From Gracilimonas mengyeensis (GTDB lineage Bacteria; Bacteroidota; Rhodothermia; Balneolales; Balneolaceae): a stretch of 64,000 bases of DNA. The stretch is from the NCBI RefSeq assembly GCF_900182705.1, contig NZ_FXTP01000019.1, positions 1 through 64,000 on the forward strand, in the 5' to 3' direction. Positions 54,835 to 63,522 of this stretch are shown one piece after another. A model generated the notes under the pieces. It saw only the letters and a program-made list of their open reading frames with translations, had not been told where the DNA came from and searched no databases. The translations under genes and the position numbers were made by a program. Position 1 is the stretch's first letter. Each line of letters begins with the position of its first letter.

Positions 54835-54852
54835 ACAAACCACACTCTACCA

Positions 54853-55374
54853 ATGGAACATACAGATAACAGCATTATGCCATTACAGGTGCTATCTGAG
54901 ACGATAGTATCACTAGACAAATGCTCAAATAAGCTCATCAAGGTAATGGAAGAACAAATTGATGCCATTATCGCATCAAACCCTTCCAGGATTGAAGCCC
55001 TTTCCGATATTCACTCAGAGCTTACGCTTGAGTACAAACAACAAGAAAAAGCCTTTATCAGGGAACTTTCAGAGTTACTGGAAGCTGAAAATTTAGGCAA
55101 GGAACAGCCACGCATGCGCCTGATGGACCTCAAAAACCATTATCCTGAGTATGCATCAGAAATTGACGGCTGGCATACATTGCTTACAAAAAACACCCAG
55201 TTGCTGCAAAACAAGCACAAGCAAATTATTCAGTTGCTTGAGTTTGCCATGGAGCAAAATGCACGCCTGATGCATTCCATGTACAGCGAGCACAGCACCA
55301 AGAATTCAAGATACAGTGCCAATGGCAACCGGTCTCCAATATCTACCGGTGTTGCCGTAAATCAAGAGGTATAA
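54853..55374 (+). CDS. FlgN-like export chaperone
   Basis: The 173-residue helical protein has no membrane segment. Its position directly before flgK and flgL, the cargo genes of FlgN, and its coiled-coil content (LDKCSNKLIKVMEEQIDAI, then LTKNTQLLQNKHKQIIQLL) support a FlgN role. Sequence similarity in this family is weak, so the assignment rests largely on context. Confidence 0.7.
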   Translation: MEHTDNSIMPLQVLSETIVSLDKCSNKLIKVMEEQIDAIIASNPSRIEALSDIHSELTLEYKQQEKAFIRELSELLEAENLGKEQPRMRLMDLKNHYPEYASEIDGWHTLLTKNTQLLQNKHKQIIQLLEFAMEQNARLMHSMYSEHSTKNSRYSANGNRSPISTGVAVNQEV

Positions 55375-55380
55375 AATATT

Positions 55381-56739
55381 ATGCGTTCACTTTTAGAAAT
55401 TTCAAAAACCGGATTAAGGACGGCTGAACGTTCACTTTCGGTCACTTCCAACAACATCATTAATGCGGATACGCCGGGTTATTCGCGCCAGCGGGTTGAG
55501 AAATCTCCCCTAGGGATGCAGATGACCGGTTACCATTCCGGACTGGGTGTGGAAATTACCGGCTATACACGCCTTCGTAACGAAATGAACGACGTGCTGA
55601 TGAACCAAAAGCAGCAGGATATGTCGTTCATGGAAAACAAGTCGAAGGTGTTTGAGCAGCTGGAAACCTTCCTGGCTACGGATTCAGGAAATGACCTGGA
55701 TCTTAATATCAGTAACCTGCTGGATAGTTTCTCCGAACTGTCGTCGGATCCTCAGGATATGAGTGTGAGACACAGCCTGATAACCAACGCCCAGCAGCTT
55801 ACTCAAAAGTTTCATGACATTGACCGGAACCTGGAACGTACCAGTGAGTTGACCCGTGAATCGGCCATCAAAACCACTGATTCCATCAATGGAATTCTAA
55901 AAGAAATCTATTCCCTGAACCAATCGATTGAACAGGGGCAAGCAGCTGGCCAACCTGATAATACCAGCCTGGATATTCGCGTAGCCAAGCTGGAAGAACT
56001 TTCCAAGCTAACAGGTTTCGAAAGTCAATTTACCGATAATGGTTCTGTTGAAATCCGTATTGGCGGCGTAAGTGTTTTGGATTCAGAAAAGGCTCAAACG
56101 CTAACTCCCGAAATTGATGCCGTTAACCGTGAGTTCAGAGTTCGTCTCGGCAGCGGTAAAACCGTAAATGTAGATTCCGGGAAGCTGGGTGCAGAAATAG
56201 AAATGTACCAGACTGAAATTCCGGAATTGAAGCAGAAAGTGGATGATTTGGCCGCTACGATGGTGAATGAATTCAACAGCCTGCATGCCACCGGTTTTGG
56301 ATTGAATGACAACACCAACCGAAACTTCTTTGACCCAACCGGTACTACTGCGGCAGACATAAAAGTGAACCAGGTACTTATTGATGATCCCGCACATGTG
56401 GCTGCTTCTGTTAGTGATACAGAGGCTGGCAACGGTTCAGTGGCTGCTTCTATTGCAGAATTGAGAAACGAGAAACTAATTGACGGCCGGAAGCTGGTGG
56501 ATTACACCGTAGGCCTGATAAGTTCTCCCGGCGCTGAGCTAAACAGCTTAAATGCACAAGTGGAAGCCCGCGACTCAGAACTGCAAATGTTGAAAATTCA
56601 GCAGGAACGAGAAGCCGGCGTAAACATTGACGAAGAGCTGAGCTTGATGATACAGTATCAGAATGCGTATCAGGGAGCAGCCCGCGTAATGGCATCGGCA
56701 CAAGATATGTACGACACACTATTAGGAATAATGAGGTAA
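55381..56739 (+). CDS. flgK: Hook-filament junction protein FlgK
   Basis: The 452-residue junction protein starts with the rod/hook motif RTAERSLSVTSNNIINADTP and ends with the conserved VNIDEELSLMIQYQNAYQGA and ARVMASAQDMYDTLL blocks. It is followed after 4 bases by flgL. The central region is somewhat shorter than in enteric FlgK. Confidence 0.95.
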   Translation: MRSLLEISKTGLRTAERSLSVTSNNIINADTPGYSRQRVEKSPLGMQMTGYHSGLGVEITGYTRLRNEMNDVLMNQKQQDMSFMENKSKVFEQLETFLATDSGNDLDLNISNLLDSFSELSSDPQDMSVRHSLITNAQQLTQKFHDIDRNLERTSELTRESAIKTTDSINGILKEIYSLNQSIEQGQAAGQPDNTSLDIRVAKLEELSKLTGFESQFTDNGSVEIRIGGVSVLDSEKAQTLTPEIDAVNREFRVRLGSGKTVNVDSGKLGAEIEMYQTEIPELKQKVDDLAATMVNEFNSLHATGFGLNDNTNRNFFDPTGTTAADIKVNQVLIDDPAHVAASVSDTEAGNGSVAASIAELRNEKLIDGRKLVDYTVGLISSPGAELNSLNAQVEARDSELQMLKIQQEREAGVNIDEELSLMIQYQNAYQGAARVMASAQDMYDTLLGIMR

Positions 56740-56743
56740 AACC

Positions 56744-57631
56744 ATGAGAGTTACACAGAAACTGCTTTTTGGCAATTTTATGCGTGATGTTAATAAGAAC
56801 CGCAGCGAAGCTGGAAGGATCCAGTCAGACCTTTCCAGTGGCCGCTCGGTTCGGGTGGCATCCCAGGCACCGGTTCCATTCCAGCGGTCCCGCATCCTGG
56901 AAGAAAACATCCGTAAGGAAGAACAATATCAGAGCAATTTGGACAGTGGCTTGCGGCAGGGAAGACTGGCGCAGGATACCCTCGACAAAATGATTGATAG
57001 CCTGATTGAGATTAAGGAAACAACGGTAAAAGGTGCCTCAGATTCCTATGGAGAAGAAAACCGGGTGAGTATGGCCGACCAGGTAAAAGGGATTAAAGTA
57101 ACCCTTGCCAATGCCCTGAACCTGACCTATGGCGACCGATATCTCTTTGCCGGTACTAACAGTGATCAGGCACCTTTTGAAGTTGACGGTGCCGGAAATG
57201 TTACCAATAATAGTAATGCTAACCCGCCGGTAATTAAAGCTGGGGACGGTGTATCTATCAAGTTTAGTGTTACAGGCCAAGAACTGACCACAACGCCTGC
57301 CGGCGATATGTTTACGATATTGGGTGATATTGAACAGGCCCTGATTAACAATGACGGTGCTGCCCTTAACCAGTTGCTCACCGACGTACAGGATGTTATT
57401 GAACATGTAACGGATAAGACTTCCCAATTAGGGAATAATATCAATCGTATGGAGTACATGTTTGAGCAGTACGAATCTTCTAAAATTTCACAGGAAGCGG
57501 ATATCAGTGGTTTGGTGGATACGGATTATGCCCAGGCTTTTTCCGACATGCAGCGTAACCAGGTAGCTTATGAATCAGCTATGGCTGTTCATACCACAAT
57601 GTTTAGTAACACCTTGCTGGATTACTTGTAA
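56744..57631 (+). CDS. flgL: Hook-filament junction protein FlgL
   Basis: The 295-residue flagellin-like protein joins the hook and filament. N-terminal flagellin helices (RVTQKLLFGNFMRDVNKNRS, GRIQSDLSSGR) and C-terminal helices (LGNNINRMEYMFEQYESSKI, MAVHTTMFSNTLLDYL) frame a small variable core. No flagellin gene follows in this window. Confidence 0.93.
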   Translation: MRVTQKLLFGNFMRDVNKNRSEAGRIQSDLSSGRSVRVASQAPVPFQRSRILEENIRKEEQYQSNLDSGLRQGRLAQDTLDKMIDSLIEIKETTVKGASDSYGEENRVSMADQVKGIKVTLANALNLTYGDRYLFAGTNSDQAPFEVDGAGNVTNNSNANPPVIKAGDGVSIKFSVTGQELTTTPAGDMFTILGDIEQALINNDGAALNQLLTDVQDVIEHVTDKTSQLGNNINRMEYMFEQYESSKISQEADISGLVDTDYAQAFSDMQRNQVAYESAMAVHTTMFSNTLLDYL

Positions 57632-57706
57632 TCTCCAGGTTTACTATTGGACAGGTAGCAGAAGTATCAGTCTGAGCCTGTGTTTTCCAAAAAATAATTT
57701 CAATTA

Positions 57707-59062
57707 ATGAATATGACAGATCAAGCCATCGCCACTTCGGAAACAGAAGTAAGTAATAAAGTGATACCCTGGGCAGAGCTGGTACTTTTTATCTCCGATA
57801 TGAAGTATCTGAACATGAACCGGGTACGTAACCTTTCCGATATCTTTCATAAGGTGTCTGTATTGGCACCGGCCGGAACTCCTGAGGAACTTCCGGAAGA
57901 TGTACAATGGAAACAGTATCACCCCGAATCATCTCGTGCAGAAATCTGGAATAACCAGCTAAAGACCACTGACAAAGAGTGGGTACTGTTTATTGAAGAT
58001 GATGAAGAGATAAAATTTACGGATTTTCCACAGCCTGAAGTACTGAACGAGAAGTTATGGGCACCCGCGCTCATCAACCGGGAAGAAGGCGAGCGAGTGA
58101 ACCAATTTTATCAGATTCGTTTGGTATATAATACCGGCGAAGCGGTTTTTCAGGGAAGAAACCTGCCGGATTGTACCCATTATATCACCAGTAACGGTAT
58201 TGAGCTTTTAAATACGCCGGTACAATTAGACCGGTCGTCACAACTGTTTGAGAACGTAGATCCAAACGTAGAGTTCTCCATAGCCAGCTATGCGCCTCAA
58301 ACCTATTTGGTTGAAGGCCACCGGTATTTTAAAGAAGGCAAGTACAACTATGCAGCCGCCCAATATCGTCAGCTGTTGAAGGCCAAAAAGCTGCTGCCTT
58401 TCGATCGACTGGCAGCTGTAAACGGTTTGGCCAGCTGCATGGCTGAGCGCTTTAAATGGGCCAATGCCTTGAGCCTGACGGAGCAATCGCTGCAGGCAGA
58501 ATCACTACAGAATATCCCGAACTTGATCGAGTATCGAATTTATCAGCTTAAGCAGCAGTGGGATAAAGCTTTTGAGGCTCTCAGCCGGTATCACGAGTCG
58601 CTGGAACTGCACACCCGGTCCAGCTTTGATGTGAAGCTGAGCGAAGAAGAAACCTTGATTAACCTGGCAGACCTGGCTTTGAAGTCGGATCAGCGGGAAC
58701 GTGCCTCTGAATATCTGAATGAATTTTTCAAGATTAAGAATGGGGATGTAGATCCGTCGTTTGTGAAAAAACTCCTGGTGCTTTGCATTGATTTGCATGA
58801 CAAAAGTAAATCAGAGTTCTACTTTACTCGTTTGTTTGAAGGCCGGTATCCGGATCAGCTTGATCAGGAAGGCAAAGAGGATTTAAACGACTTCATGTCG
58901 CTTTTTATGAAAAATGAGTGGTATGAGTTCGTCTACAATATCTATAACGAATTATTCGATGAACACCCCGATGAAGACGAATTCAGACGCCGGCTGATTG
59001 TTGTTTCCATGAAAACAAACCGGCTGGAACAAGCTCGAAGGCTTGCTGCCAAAGTAGCATAA
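57707..59062 (+). CDS. Glycosyltransferase-like protein with TPR repeats
   Basis: The 451-residue soluble protein has an N-terminal part resembling a family 2 glycosyltransferase: ELVLFISDMKYLN with ASP-rich FIEDDEEIKFTD near 97-108, a DxD-like position. A TPR region follows (about 205-440, GHRYFKEGKYNYAAAQYRQL and later helical pairs). Such two-part proteins are often encoded beside flagellar genes and modify flagellin or other surface proteins. The DxD is acidic but not canonical, so activity is uncertain. It follows flgL by 75 bases and ends at a terminator. Confidence 0.65.
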   Translation: MNMTDQAIATSETEVSNKVIPWAELVLFISDMKYLNMNRVRNLSDIFHKVSVLAPAGTPEELPEDVQWKQYHPESSRAEIWNNQLKTTDKEWVLFIEDDEEIKFTDFPQPEVLNEKLWAPALINREEGERVNQFYQIRLVYNTGEAVFQGRNLPDCTHYITSNGIELLNTPVQLDRSSQLFENVDPNVEFSIASYAPQTYLVEGHRYFKEGKYNYAAAQYRQLLKAKKLLPFDRLAAVNGLASCMAERFKWANALSLTEQSLQAESLQNIPNLIEYRIYQLKQQWDKAFEALSRYHESLELHTRSSFDVKLSEEETLINLADLALKSDQRERASEYLNEFFKIKNGDVDPSFVKKLLVLCIDLHDKSKSEFYFTRLFEGRYPDQLDQEGKEDLNDFMSLFMKNEWYEFVYNIYNELFDEHPDEDEFRRRLIVVSMKTNRLEQARRLAAKVA

Positions 59063-59104
59063 ACGTCTTCATTTGTTTTAGAACTTCATGTATGGTTGGT
59101 GAGG

Positions 59105-59149
59105 AAAAAAGTCCATAACCCGCGTGTTAAACGTAGGTTATGGCTTTTT
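59105..59149. terminator. Bidirectional terminator after the TPR protein gene
   Basis: A stem CCATAACC/GGTTATGG, with CGT/ACG pairing in the inner part, is flanked by AAAAAAG on one side and CTTTTT on the other. Confidence 0.85.
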
Positions 59150-59363
59150 GGAATGATAAAATGCTAGCGCTAAATCCAATTTTTAAATCAGCTTAACAAT
59201 AGCTATTATTCCGGCGCTGGTATTTGTCAAAATGATCGTTTTATAGAAAGTTTACAGACAAAGAGAGTGCTTTTGCTGTTTCTGTTTAACAACGGAGACC
59301 CCAAAAGAATAGTGAGCGTTGTGGGTTATTGAAGTTGCCCTCGCGTTCACTTTACTCTTTTTT

Positions 59364-59576
59364 TAATTAATATGAGTTCGAGATAAAAACCCGTCATTGC
59401 GAGGTATTCAGCGACCGAAAGGGAGCAAATACCGTGGCAATCTCCTGGATAATGCCTCTGAGCGTTATTAGGGAGATCGCTTCGTCGGTAGACATAATAT
59501 CTTATGTACGCTAATGGGCTCCTCGCGATGACCAGCCTATTTTTGTATCATTCTTATCTCGAACTCACGTTAATTA
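59364..59576. repeat. 213-bp miniature inverted-repeat element
   Basis: The terminal 23-base arms (59364-59386 and 59554-59576) differ at only two positions when inverted. They contain TGAGTTCGAGATAA. A second inner pair holds GTCATTGCGAGG and its inverted near-copy. Partial copies of the same end occur at 6831-6866 and 22823-22860. Confidence 0.75.
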
Positions 59577-59625
59577 GAAATCTGGTAACCTTGCCTTTCT
59601 CTCCAAAGATACCTCAATTAATTAT

Positions 59626-59674
59626 CAGCACTCAGCACTCAGCACTCAGCACTCAGCACTCAGCACTCAGCACT
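59626..59674. repeat. Tandem heptamer array, 7 x CAGCACT
   Basis: Seven perfect copies of CAGCACT run without interruption for 49 bases. The array lies at the 3' end of the sigma-54 activator gene (minus strand), 4 bases beyond its stop. Confidence 0.95.
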
Positions 59675-59677
59675 CAA

Positions 59678-61102
59678 TTACTCTTCTTTCAGCTTGTTGC
59701 GGATGGTCCGGTCGGAGATACCCAAAAGCTTTGCTGCTTCTTTTTGATTTCCCTGGGTATGATCCAGTGCTTTTTTGATCAGCTTGAGCTCCATTTCCTC
59801 AATTGACATTAGAGGCAGGTCGGCATTATTTAGCACTTCTTCACTGAGGTTTTCATCCACATTGGAAAACATGGCATTGTCGATATGCTCGGTGGTTATT
59901 TCGTCGGCATCCTGGGCCAGTATCACCCCGCGGTGAATCTGGTTGTTCAGCTCGCGGACATTACCACGCCAGTCGCGGCTAACCAGTGATTCCATGAGCT
60001 CTTCCGAAATCTCTTTGCGCTCCATGTTGTAGCGTTTGCTATAGTAGTCGGCAAAATAATTGGCCAGCAGTGGGATGTCACTCTTACGATGACGAAGGGG
60101 GGGGATTTCTACCGGAAATACATTTAAACGGTAGTAAAGATCTTCACGGAATTGGTTTTCCGCTATTGCTTTTGAGATGTTACGGTTAGAGGTAGCCAGG
60201 ATCCGTACATCCGCTTTAATAGGCTTTTGACTACCTACGCGGTAGAATTCATTTTCCTGCAGCACGCGAAGCAATTTGGCCTGCACATTTATTTCAATTT
60301 CTGTGATCTCATCCAGCAATAAGGTTCCGCCCTGGGCCGCGTCAAAAGCTCCCTCACGGTCAGAGATGGCTCCGGTGAATGCGCCCTTCATGTGCCCAAA
60401 CAGGGTGCTTTCAACCAATTCTGACGGAAGGTTTGCACAGTTTATTTTGATGTAAGGTCCTTCCGAGCGATTACTGTATTTATGAATCTCATGAGCAAAA
60501 ACCTCTTTTCCGGTTCCGCTTTCTCCCTGTATCAAAACAGGGGCCATATTCTTGGCAATTTGTGGCACGATGCGCATCAGTTTCTTTATCTGGGGATCAT
60601 TCCCGATAAACTCTGAACCCGGTTCGCCACTGGCATCTTTAACGGGACTTACTTTATTATCTTTGGCAGAGGAAGCTTTCTTGGCAGCTTTAGCGTCAGC
60701 CGGGGCTTCGGCTTTACGGGAGGGCGTGGTGATGTTGGCATCTTCATCAAAATAGCGGTTTACCCGGTACAGGATTTCTTTGCCTTTAAACGGTTTGGTA
60801 ATGTAGTCAAACGCTCCCTTGTGCAAAGCCCGGACTGCGTGGTTGATATTCCCAAAGCCCGTAATCATGATGACGCCAATTTCAGGGTACTGCTCTTTTA
60901 CATGCTTCAGCACTTCATCCCCGGTCATCTCGTTCATTTTAACATCGGTAATCACCAGATCAACTGGCTTGTCTTTGAGAGACTCCATGGCTTTAGCGGG
61001 ATTATCAAAAGCAGAAACATTAAAGCCTTCGGAATCAAGAATCTCTTTCATGAAATCCAACAACAACTCGTCGTCGTCAACAACTAATATCGATCTCTTC
61101 AT
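59678..61102 (-). CDS. Sigma-54-dependent NtrC-type response regulator
   Basis: The 474-residue activator has a receiver domain (about 1-120, with DDDELL and the phospho-acceptor Asp in LVITDVKMNE), a linker of Ala/Lys/Pro, and the AAA domain (about 170-400) with Walker A GESGTGKE, the GAFTGA sigma-54 contact loop and GGTLLLDEITEI. A Fis-type helix-turn-helix (about 435-474, QKEAAKLLGISDRTIRNKL) completes it. Within a flagellar cluster it probably plays the role of FleR or FlrC, and drives mid-stage flagellar genes. No sensor kinase gene lies nearby. Confidence 0.95.
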   Translation of the reverse strand: MKRSILVVDDDELLLDFMKEILDSEGFNVSAFDNPAKAMESLKDKPVDLVITDVKMNEMTGDEVLKHVKEQYPEIGVIMITGFGNINHAVRALHKGAFDYITKPFKGKEILYRVNRYFDEDANITTPSRKAEAPADAKAAKKASSAKDNKVSPVKDASGEPGSEFIGNDPQIKKLMRIVPQIAKNMAPVLIQGESGTGKEVFAHEIHKYSNRSEGPYIKINCANLPSELVESTLFGHMKGAFTGAISDREGAFDAAQGGTLLLDEITEIEINVQAKLLRVLQENEFYRVGSQKPIKADVRILATSNRNISKAIAENQFREDLYYRLNVFPVEIPPLRHRKSDIPLLANYFADYYSKRYNMERKEISEELMESLVSRDWRGNVRELNNQIHRGVILAQDADEITTEHIDNAMFSNVDENLSEEVLNNADLPLMSIEEMELKLIKKALDHTQGNQKEAAKLLGISDRTIRNKLKEE

Positions 61103-61172
61103 ACATATTTTGATCAGTGTTTAAGCCTGCCTGCACGTACCGCAAATGGAGTGAGAGGGGCATGGATATGAC

Positions 61173-61205
61173 GTAAATAAAAAAAGAGAGTTAAGAACTC
61201 TCTTT
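61173..61205 (-). terminator. Terminator of the FliT/FlgM-like operon
   Basis: The stem AAAGAGAGTT/AACTCTCTTT with a 3-base loop ends, on the minus strand, in a T-rich run. It lies about 40 bases beyond the FlgM-like stop, and before the sigma-54 activator gene. Confidence 0.88.
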
Positions 61206-61246
61206 AAGTTATATAAAAATATATCCACAAAGAACAAAATGGAAGA

Positions 61247-61606
61247 CTATTTCTCAATAATATTTTGAGCTATTTTGCCCCAAACATCAGAATCGTTAAG
61301 CATTTTACCGATCTCAGTTTGAGCAGCAGCTTCGGGGGATTGTTCTTTAGCGGCTTCGTATTCCTGCAACTTGGCTTTGTAACCTTTCAGCTTATCAAAA
61401 GAAGACTGATTCAGTTTCTCGAGTTCAATTTTTGCAAACAACTCTTCGCTTTTCTTAGCATTAGAAGGGTTGGTCAACGAAACCTTATCGGATGTTTCCC
61501 TGGCTTTGCCAATGGCTTCAGCCTGGTTGCTGCGTTCGGTACTATCAGATGCAGCAGTGCCATTTACGTGGCCGTTAATGTGGTTGTTTAGCTTGTTGAT
61601 GTCCAT
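61247..61606 (-). CDS. FlgM-like anti-sigma-28 candidate
   Basis: The 119-residue protein starts MDINKLNNHINGH and contains DKVSLTNPSNAKKSEELF near 43-60, an arrangement like that of FlgM (short N-terminal tail, a VxLS-type motif and C-terminal helices). The ATG at 61606 has AAAGGGA seven bases upstream. The open frame to a TTG at 61636 overlaps the preceding gene and is not used. The helical C-terminal part is longer than in enteric FlgM (about 97 residues). The sigma-28 promoter upstream and the FliT-like neighbour favour this assignment, but a search is required to confirm it. Confidence 0.6.
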   Translation of the reverse strand: MDINKLNNHINGHVNGTAASDSTERSNQAEAIGKARETSDKVSLTNPSNAKKSEELFAKIELEKLNQSSFDKLKGYKAKLQEYEAAKEQSPEAAAQTEIGKMLNDSDVWGKIAQNIIEK

Positions 61607-61632
61607 GTCGTTATCCCTTTGTGATTTCAGAT

Positions 61633-61992
61633 TCAAAAGTATGAAATGTTAGGATTCTTTGAAATATTGTATTGATCCTCTGCTTCGCGATGCTTTGTTG
61701 CCATTGCCAGCTTCTCTTGTTGAAGGTGTAACAACTGTTTCGCTTTCTTCTGAATATTCTCGTTTAGTCGTGTGAATAAATCAAACTTATGATTTAGTTC
61801 ATCTAACTCATTCTTCTCGAAAGAGGAGGCAGGATACTGGTTCTCGTATTCAGTTAGTTTTTGAACATAAATACCTTTCAAGTTCAATTCATTTTCTATA
61901 ACTGAAAACGATGGTTCCTCATTATCCAATTCCTCCAAAATCTTATTGCTGCTGTTATTAATTTTGCTAATTAATGTGTGAATTGGGCTCAT
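61633..61992 (-). CDS. FliT-like chaperone candidate
   Basis: The 119-residue helical protein (charged coiled coil, with NHKFDLFTRLNENIQKKAKQ) has no membrane segment. Its position between fliD and the FlgM-like gene is that of FliT, the chaperone of FliD, and the size fits. Sequence conservation in the FliT group is low, so the call is mostly contextual. It is the first gene after the sigma-28 promoter match. Confidence 0.6.
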   Translation of the reverse strand: MSPIHTLISKINNSSNKILEELDNEEPSFSVIENELNLKGIYVQKLTEYENQYPASSFEKNELDELNHKFDLFTRLNENIQKKAKQLLHLQQEKLAMATKHREAEDQYNISKNPNISYF

Positions 61993-62040
61993 TAGGATTT
62001 ACTTCCTCGCTGGTGTTAAATTCACCGGTCTCTATCAGCT

Positions 62041-62067
62041 TTATCGGCTGAGTGGTTAAATACTTAA
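62041..62067 (-). promoter_or_regulatory. Sigma-28 (FliA) promoter match
   Basis: On the minus strand the sequence is TTAAGTAT, 11 bases, then GCCGATAA. The -10 element matches the consensus GCCGATAA exactly, and the -35 element matches TAAAGTTT at six of eight positions with the exact consensus spacing. It lies 48 bases before the FliT-like start codon. Confidence 0.85.
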
Positions 62068-62094
62068 ATTGGAATTTTTTAATAAACCGGGGGA

Positions 62095-63498
62095 TTAGTA
62101 ACCCTGGTTCATTCGGAAATTCATTACAGATTGAAACTGCTGTTCTCCATTTGCAATAATCTGTTGCAGCTTGTTAAACTGCTCGCGCTGACGCTCTTCG
62201 TAATCTTGTAAATAGCGTTCTTCTGACGCTATACGGCGATCCAGGCGGTCTATCTTTTGATCAATGCCATTTTCAACTGCAGAAAGCATCCCACCTGATT
62301 TGGTGTACGATTCTGCCATAGTCTTCATTTGGCCAACTGCTGAAGTTTCGGAATTAAACAAAGCTGCTATTTCGTCTGGACGCTCGTTCAGCGCCTCCAT
62401 CAGCTTATCTTCATCGTCAATCTTCATCGCTCCGTTGTTCTCGAAAGTAATCCCGAAGTCAGAAAAACTATCGATCGTACCTGCGGCAGCACCGCCATCG
62501 GGTTGAATACCCGCGAGTCGCATGTTCACCATCAGGTTGCGTATAGACCGGACTCCCTGCAGGGGACCTTTATTTCCGGTTTCTCCGTCAATAAAAGTAC
62601 GGCTGCGAATAACCCGGTTCATTTCGTTATAGGTATCAATAAATTCCTGGATGTTGCCTTTAGAGGCTTCCAGATCCTTTTGTACCGACATAGTTGCGTT
62701 TGAGTTCCCGCCTTTTAATAAGGTGAAATCCAAGCCTTCAATAGCGTCATCTACGGTATTACTGCTGCGTTCAAAAGTAACGCCGTCAACGGTAAAGCGG
62801 GCATCAAGTTCTGTTTCAGGAGTCAAACGGGTAAGTCCGCTGCTTATTTCTGCCAATACACCGGTGGCGCCACTAATTTCAATCTTGTTGGCTGTTCCGG
62901 TTTCAAAACTGGCCAGTGAAAGCTGTACATCCGTACCATTAGTAGAGAAAACGCTGGCCTGTGCTTCATTCTCAAAAGCAACTTTAAAGGCTTCGGCGAA
63001 GGAATCCATAATTTCTTCGTTGGTCTTATCGACCATGGTGCCTGTGCCGTCGTCTTTCTGAGTGTCAACGGTAATGGTTTCGGTTTTACCGCCGATGGTA
63101 ATATCTATGCTGCCATTGCCAAAAGCAGCCAAATCGGTATTTGCGCCCGTTACCACTTGAGATAACTGAGTATCCCGTTTGGCAATGCGTTCTACGTCGA
63201 TATTGAAGTTGGAAGTACGATCAATACCGGAAGCGGAGTTCACCCGAACCACATCCTCATCCGAAGAAGAGGTAGTGAGTTCCTGAAACATTTTATTGGC
63301 CGGATTCTGAAATTCATCCAGCTTAGAGATAAAAGAAGAAATAGACTTAGTTACATCTCCCAAAGCCTTCTTTTGTTCGGATTGAGTTTCTTTTTGAAGC
63401 TCAAGCCGATATTTGGTTTGGCTTTCAAGCTCAACAAGTTGAACCACAAATTGCTCGTATGGGTTGCTTTGTCTGAATAAGCTTTGAATGGTACTCAT
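62095..63498 (-). CDS. fliD: Flagellar filament cap protein FliD
   Basis: The 467-residue cap protein has the FliD N-terminal helical block (SLFRQSNPYEQFVVQLVELE), TTSSSDEDVVRVNSASGIDR, and the C-terminal helical segment GIDQKIDRLDRRIASEERYL followed by EERQREQFNKLQQIIA. The middle domain is shorter than in enteric FliD. It lies 24 bases after fliS and 102 bases before the FliT-like gene. Confidence 0.93.
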   Translation of the reverse strand: MSTIQSLFRQSNPYEQFVVQLVELESQTKYRLELQKETQSEQKKALGDVTKSISSFISKLDEFQNPANKMFQELTTSSSDEDVVRVNSASGIDRTSNFNIDVERIAKRDTQLSQVVTGANTDLAAFGNGSIDITIGGKTETITVDTQKDDGTGTMVDKTNEEIMDSFAEAFKVAFENEAQASVFSTNGTDVQLSLASFETGTANKIEISGATGVLAEISSGLTRLTPETELDARFTVDGVTFERSSNTVDDAIEGLDFTLLKGGNSNATMSVQKDLEASKGNIQEFIDTYNEMNRVIRSRTFIDGETGNKGPLQGVRSIRNLMVNMRLAGIQPDGGAAAGTIDSFSDFGITFENNGAMKIDDEDKLMEALNERPDEIAALFNSETSAVGQMKTMAESYTKSGGMLSAVENGIDQKIDRLDRRIASEERYLQDYEERQREQFNKLQQIIANGEQQFQSVMNFRMNQGY

Positions 63499-63522
63499 AG
63501 CGGTTGTGAACTAAATTAGTAG

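Larger units (their letters stand above)
59150..59677. other. Repeat-filled region between convergent genes
   Basis: No gene is supported. The region holds a miniature inverted-repeat element (59364-59576) and a seven-copy heptamer array (59626-59674), which ends only 4 bases before the regulator gene that reads toward it. Confidence 0.65.

Noticed and set aside
59626-59674. CRISPR array
   Set aside because: The unit is 7 bases with no spacers, so it is a simple tandem repeat.
59504-59806. Plus-strand 100-codon frame
   Set aside because: It runs through the heptamer array (STQHSAL repeats) and the opposite strand of the activator gene.
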